This document shows positions 17,926 to 19,275 of a DNA stretch of 19,275 nt, one piece after another. The notes under the pieces were generated by a model that was not told where the DNA came from, ran no database searches, and saw nothing but the letters and a program-made list of their open reading frames with translations. Numbering within the stretch: position 1 is the first letter of the stretch; the number at the start of each line of letters is the position of its first letter. The stretch lies in assembly GCA_017435025.1 (NCBI GenBank), contig JAFSFU010000327.1, forward strand, positions 1-19,275, given 5' to 3'. The position numbers and the translations under genes are program-made. The stretch is from Lachnospiraceae bacterium (lineage in GTDB: Bacteria; Bacillota_A; Clostridia; Lachnospirales; Lachnospiraceae).

Positions 17926-19275
17926 TTATTCTACAGACAGCAGATAGTAATAAACCGGCTGTCCGCCATTATTCAGTTCTACTTCGCAGTCCGGATACGC
18001 TTCCTGAATCTTTTCAACCAACGCCTCTGCATCCTCCTCGGATACATCTGCACCAAAGTATACACTGATCAATTCAGAATCTTCATCCACCATACGGTCC
18101 ACAGTCTCCATTACAGTTGCCTCGATCTCCTGACCAACAGCCAGCATACCGGAATCACCGATACCCATAATGTCGCCTTCTTTGATCTCCATACCATCGA
18201 TAGAAGTGTTGCGTACCGCATAGGTAATCTGTCCTGTACGTACACGTCCCATCTCCTCAACCATACCTTCCAGATTATCCTCCGGGGAAGAATCCGGCAT
18301 AAAGTTAATAAGCGCTGCAATACCCTGCGGAATTGTCTTTGATGGAACTACGATGATCTGCTTATCTTCAACAAGATACTTCGCCTGCTCAGCAGCAAGG
18401 ATAATATTCTTATTGTTCGGTAAAATGTAGATGACATCTGCATTTACCTTTTCAATCGCGTTCAGCATATCCTCTGTACTCGGATTCATTGTCTGACCGC
18501 CTTCGATCATATAATCAGCACCAATACCCTGGAAAATCTCACTCAAACCTTCGCCCACGGAAACCGCGATAAAACCATAGTCTTTTCTCGGTTCTTCTGC
18601 CTTCGGTGCCTCCTGAACCGGAGCTGCACTTGCTGCACTCATTTCCAGACGCTCATTGTGCTCTTCGCGCATATTGTCAATCTTCATTCTGGAAAGAGAG
18701 CCGTAAGTCAAAGCACGTTCAATTGCAAGACCCGGGTTGTTTGTGTGAACATGAACTTTCACAACATCTTCGTCTGATACAACAACAATGGAATCACCGA
18801 TGGATTCAAGGAACGCCTTAAACTTCAGTTCTTCATCATCATCATATCCATGCTCCACATTGATGATAAATTCTGTACAGTAACCAAACTTAATATCAGC
18901 CGTATCGATATCGTCACGGGCTGCACCCACAGGAGCTGCCTTCTGTGCAGTCTGAGCTACTACAGCATCAAACGGAATACCTTTACCAAGAACACCATCC
19001 AATGCACCTTTCATCACCTGCATTAAGCCCTGTCCACCAGAATCAACCACACCGGCCTGTTTTAATACCGGTAACATTTCCGGAGTCTGACTCAGTACAT
19101 AATCACCGTGAGCAATTACCTTTTCAAGGAAATCTACGATATCATCCGTCTCCTCAGCAAGTTCTACGGCTTTGTCTGCCATACCTCTTGCTACAGTCAG
19201 GATCGTACCTTCTTTCGGTTTCATTACTGCCTTATAAGCAGTCTCAGTTGCTCTCACGAACGCATTTGCCAGAAC
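17926..19275 (-). CDS. fakA: Fatty acid kinase subunit A / DAK phosphatase domain protein (YloV family), 5' end off the window
   Basis: 449 residues are visible; the frame is open to the right edge, so the N-terminus, which holds the metal-binding aspartates of the DhaL-like kinase domain, lies outside. The visible start ANAFVRATETAYKAV and LKQAGVVDSGGQGLMQVM are the later part of that domain. A middle domain contains VHVHTNNPGLAIERALTYG, and after a Pro/Ala-rich linker the C-terminal FakA domain (from about KDYGFIAVSVGEGL) continues to the end. In Firmicutes FakA phosphorylates fatty acids carried by a FakB (DegV) partner, producing acyl-phosphate for phospholipid synthesis by PlsY. No fakB is in view. 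It sits directly upstream of recG on the same strand, the usual gene order. The family call is firm; catalytic competence cannot be judged without the N-terminus. Confidence 0.92.
   Translation of the reverse strand, partial: VLANAFVRATETAYKAVMKPKEGTILTVARGMADKAVELAEETDDIVDFLEKVIAHGDYVLSQTPEMLPVLKQAGVVDSGGQGLMQVMKGALDGVLGKGIPFDAVVAQTAQKAAPVGAARDDIDTADIKFGYCTEFIINVEHGYDDDEELKFKAFLESIGDSIVVVSDEDVVKVHVHTNNPGLAIERALTYGSLSRMKIDNMREEHNERLEMSAASAAPVQEAPKAEEPRKDYGFIAVSVGEGLSEIFQGIGADYMIEGGQTMNPSTEDMLNAIEKVNADVIYILPNNKNIILAAEQAKYLVEDKQIIVVPSKTIPQGIAALINFMPDSSPEDNLEGMVEEMGRVRTGQITYAVRNTSIDGMEIKEGDIMGIGDSGMLAVGQEIEATVMETVDRMVDEDSELISVYFGADVSEEDAEALVEKIQEAYPDCEVELNNGGQPVYYYLLSVE

Overview
The window reads as ordinary chromosome of a low-to-moderate GC Firmicute, most likely a member of Clostridia close to Lachnospiraceae. 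The reasons are strong GGAGG-type ribosome sites, the fakA-recG neighbourhood, an archaeal/fungal-type aspartate-semialdehyde dehydrogenase, a B. subtilis-like TopB, a second type IIA topoisomerase pair, and a condensation-domain-like acyltransferase beside a zinc-ribbon membrane protein. The genus cannot be read from the sequence. No rRNA, tRNA, CRISPR array, insertion sequence, phage gene or integration scar was seen, and no gene-free stretch exceeds 300 bases.

Layout. From about 8834 down to 1, one minus-strand operon runs parE-parC-asd-eamA-topB1-LbH protein (the last cut by the window edge), with gaps of only 3 to 36 bases and one clear promoter at its head. From 8946 to 10222 a divergent plus-strand unit carries two one-base-overlapping half-size ChrA transporters and ends in a long hairpin. 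From 12456 to 10252 a second type IA topoisomerase gene (topB2, minus) is convergent with chrA. From about 12554 to 14664 a divergent plus-strand unit holds an acyltransferase of the condensation-domain superfamily overlapping by 8 bases a small zinc-ribbon, six-helix membrane protein, and ends in a terminator hairpin. From 19275 to 14674 a minus-strand block carries the 3' part of fakA, then recG, then an M42 metallopeptidase with its own promoter.

How the genes fit. DNA topology and repair dominate: a type IIA topoisomerase (two subunits), two type IA topoisomerases and the RecG helicase lie within 19 kb. The first operon mixes these with aspartate-family amino acid synthesis (asd) and a DMT-type exporter. 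The least explained unit is the acyltransferase/zinc-ribbon membrane pair at 12627-14622: its tight overlap, private promoter with a perfect inverted repeat, and own terminator suggest a self-contained two-gene system acting on an unknown lipid or alcohol-type acceptor. That role is inference, not something the sequence shows directly.
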